A DNA stretch of 64,000 nucleotides. Origin: Tetrahymena thermophila SB210 (lineage: Eukaryota > Ciliophora > Oligohymenophorea > Hymenostomatida > Tetrahymenidae). A program made the position numbers and the translations under genes. The stretch is taken from positions 340,338-404,337 of the forward strand of contig NW_002476351.1 in the NCBI RefSeq assembly GCF_000189635.1, given 5' to 3'. Below are positions 62,201 through 64,000 of this stretch, piece by piece (within the stretch, counting starts at the first letter, position 1; every line of letters starts with the position of its first letter). The notes under the pieces were generated by a model. That model was not told the origin of the DNA, did not search any database, and saw only the letters and a program-made list of their open reading frames with translations.

Positions 62201-63373
62201 TATGGCTATTTAGATTAAAATATTATTGTTATTTTTAGAAATTTTAAAAGAATTTCGCTTGTATCTAAAAAAATTTGTTATTTCTAATAAGACTCACAAA
62301 TTGGTATAATTTTTTTTTTAAATTCCGCGATTATTTTTTCTAGTGAATCTATTAAATTTATTATATTTATGAACTATTTAAAGCGCTAATCAATCAATAT
62401 AATTATAGATCATTGATTATTTATTTATTCATATGTCAAACTTTAAATGCTATCTGACTAATAAAACCTAAGTATTTTTGCTATTTTTGATTTTTACTTC
62501 TATTATGATAGCTATTTTAAGGTAGTTGCCTAAAATGTGGTTTAGGATATAAAATTTTTATACAAAAGTGATAAAATGTTTGATTTTTAAATGCTTTTTC
62601 CATTTATTTTTAAATAGATTTATAAAATATAAAAAAAATAGAATAATTACCATTTCAGAGTCAATGAGGAGCTTTAAGAAGTTAATCCATTAAGCAAGAA
62701 CTTCATAATTTTAGAGACTAACGGGGAGATCAAGACTGATACACATAAAGAAAATTTTAAGCATAGGCTTAAGGATATAAGCATTATCAGCGTTGTAAAT
62801 AGCCATCAATTTGGAAATGAGAGTTTAAAAGGCAGGTAAGACAATTGGAATAATTTCTTCGATATTCTTTCTCTTGTCAGACATGTCATATTACAAAATA
62901 TCGAAAACCTATTGAATAGTAAGGCAACATCCAAAAATTTCACTGGGATTTTCAGAAGCCATCATTCTAGCAGTTGCATCTTAAATGATATTAGGCCATT
63001 GAGCAGGATAATCATATCCACAAACTTCGTAAATAACTTTACAGTAAAGCTTGTAGAGCTTTCTGTTTTCAACAGATCTAATCAAAGCATCCATCAAGTT
63101 ATTTCTAACAACAGTTTTGTCTTCTTAACTGAATCTGAAGGCCTTTTAATCCCTAGGATTCCAATATTTCTTGATATTATTCTTTAAATCAGCAACTGCA
63201 AATTAGCGGATATTAATTTCAATTTCATTTTAATCAGCAATCATCATCAATTTTTGAGGGTAACCAGGCTCAAAAGCGCTTTTCTCTAAAACGCTTTAAC
63301 CACTAACAATTTCTTGCTAGCTATGAGCTTTAACGCAAAGAGTGATAGCTTATAAAATACTTTAACAGTCCAT
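59233..63373 (-). CDS. importin-beta-family karyopherin, importin-7/8-like
   Basis: Long multi-exon gene with at least four introns (about 62640-62215, 61785-61600, 60790-60575 and 59515-59460), around 1050 residues, the last gene before the telomere. Importin-7/8 (yeast Nmd5/Sxm1) carry cargo such as ribosomal proteins through the nuclear pore and bind Ran-GTP. The N-terminus has the paired-helix HEAT layout: QFAVADLKNNIKKYW, then VIYEVCGYDYPAQWPNII, like the ..LKN.I..YW.. and YP..W..I of the family. Further HEAT-type helices fill the middle. The C-terminal part has two acidic runs (DCDDDEEDG, and DDDDDFDDDFDP) that are characteristic of importin-7/8. Family assignment is from motif order and acidic tail, not a search. 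Codon use is relatively C-rich, suggesting good expression. Confidence 0.85.
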
Positions 63374-63946
63374 TTCTGCGATCTTTATATTAAGTGCTTG
63401 TTATTTATTAAATTTTTTCTTATAAAATTAATTAATTTTATTGTTTTTTGGCGAACTATTTTAATTATTTGTTGCTTATCTTTTGAATAATAACCTTTTC
63501 AGTGATTTTGTATTTATTTATATTTGACACTTTATTTTATAATATAAAATATTCTTTTGATTAATTAAGGTTAAAATTATCACAAAATTTATACTCTTAA
63601 GCAGCAAAATCAAGCAAGATATTCATTTTTTAATTTAATCAGGCATATCTTTTGTTCTATCAATTAATCAAACAAGCAAACAAACAAGCAAAGAAAGAAT
63701 CAAAACAATTATTTTAAAATTTCTTTATTCACTTTTAATTTATATTTTTAAATATTTTCAAATTTTATTTTAAAAATTATCAAACGATTTTTAACTTATT
63801 CATAGAACAGAATATTCTAGAGTATATTTTAAATAAAAGTAGAAGTATTTTTGTTTTTTTTAAATTTGCATTTTTATTTTGAATTATAATCAGAAAAATA
63901 AATATTTACTTTGCTAACTTTTCTTTAAATTAGTATCATAAAATTT
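63374..63946. other. subtelomeric spacer
   Basis: Only about 570 bases separate the start codon of the importin-7/8-like gene from the telomere, so its promoter must lie here. It is A/T-rich with a run of AAGC/AAAC-type units near 63670-63700. No recognised subtelomeric repeat family. Confidence 0.6.
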
Positions 63947-64000
63947 TGGGGTTGGGGTTGGGGTTGGGGTTGGGGTTGGGGTTGGGGTTGGGGTTGGGGT
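63947..64000 (+). repeat. TTGGGG telomere repeats, right chromosome end
   Basis: About nine TTGGGG units run to the last base of the window. This is the Tetrahymena-type telomere repeat, G-rich strand running toward the end as expected for a right-hand end. The join is abrupt after AAAATT. Confidence 0.97.

Noticed and set aside
1..64000. tRNA, rRNA, CRISPR or bacterial-type operon features
   Set aside because: I looked for cloverleaf-like G+C-rich blocks, spaced repeats and tightly packed same-strand genes and found none that hold up. CRISPR-like periodicity occurs only in the TPR coding array.

Overview
The window is the right-hand end of a ciliate macronuclear chromosome, almost certainly from Tetrahymena. 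Three things show this. The sequence ends in a run of TTGGGG telomere repeats. Every long gene reads through in-frame TAA and TAG (read as Gln) and stops only at TGA. Introns are AT-rich GT..AG, mostly 44 to 460 bases, far longer than those of Paramecium. Exons are richer in G+C than the A/T-dominated introns and spacers. Standard-code ORF calling therefore shreds almost every gene, so the models here were built by reading with TAA/TAG = Gln and checking exon phases by hand. The species cannot be fixed from sequence alone; T. thermophila is the obvious candidate.

Layout. 0.8-5.8 kb: an acyl-protein thioesterase and two unrecognised multi-exon genes (minus strand). 7.2-10.8 kb: a large plus-strand protein with winged-helix features of the TFIIIC box-B subunit. 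11.6-16.9 kb: a complete pentafunctional AROM polypeptide (minus). 17.6-20.3 kb: a small secreted or membrane Cys-rich protein and an unrecognised 379-residue protein. 20.3-22.2 kb: degenerate non-coding duplications and an orphan coding fragment. 22.3-26.7 kb: a TMEM184/OST-alpha membrane protein and a mitochondrial carrier (minus). 27.9-31.9 kb: a long WD40 protein. 32.8-36.9 kb: a LIN9/Aly (MuvB) homologue. 37.7-40.7 kb: an EF-hand-like protein and a coiled-coil protein. 41.1-46.0 kb: a tandem-duplicated locus made of one intact 102-bp-repeat TPR gene and one frameshifted copy. 46.5-48.0 kb: an unrecognised gene. 48.3-52.8 kb: a K+ channel with a cyclic-nucleotide-binding domain and a zinc knuckle. 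53.2-55.3 kb: importin alpha. 57.3-58.3 kb: palmitoyl-protein thioesterase. 59.2-63.4 kb: an importin-7/8-like karyopherin. 63.95-64 kb: telomere.

These genes are independent eukaryotic units, with no operons. Functional echoes include two thioesterases that act on S-acylated proteins and two karyopherins near the telomere. I found no clearly new multi-gene system. The best leads are the TPR repeat expansion with its decaying sister copy, the AROM fusion in a phagotroph thought to be auxotrophic for aromatic amino acids, the zinc-knuckle K+ channel with few S4 charges, and a compact G+C-rich island of unknown nature between the TPR copies.
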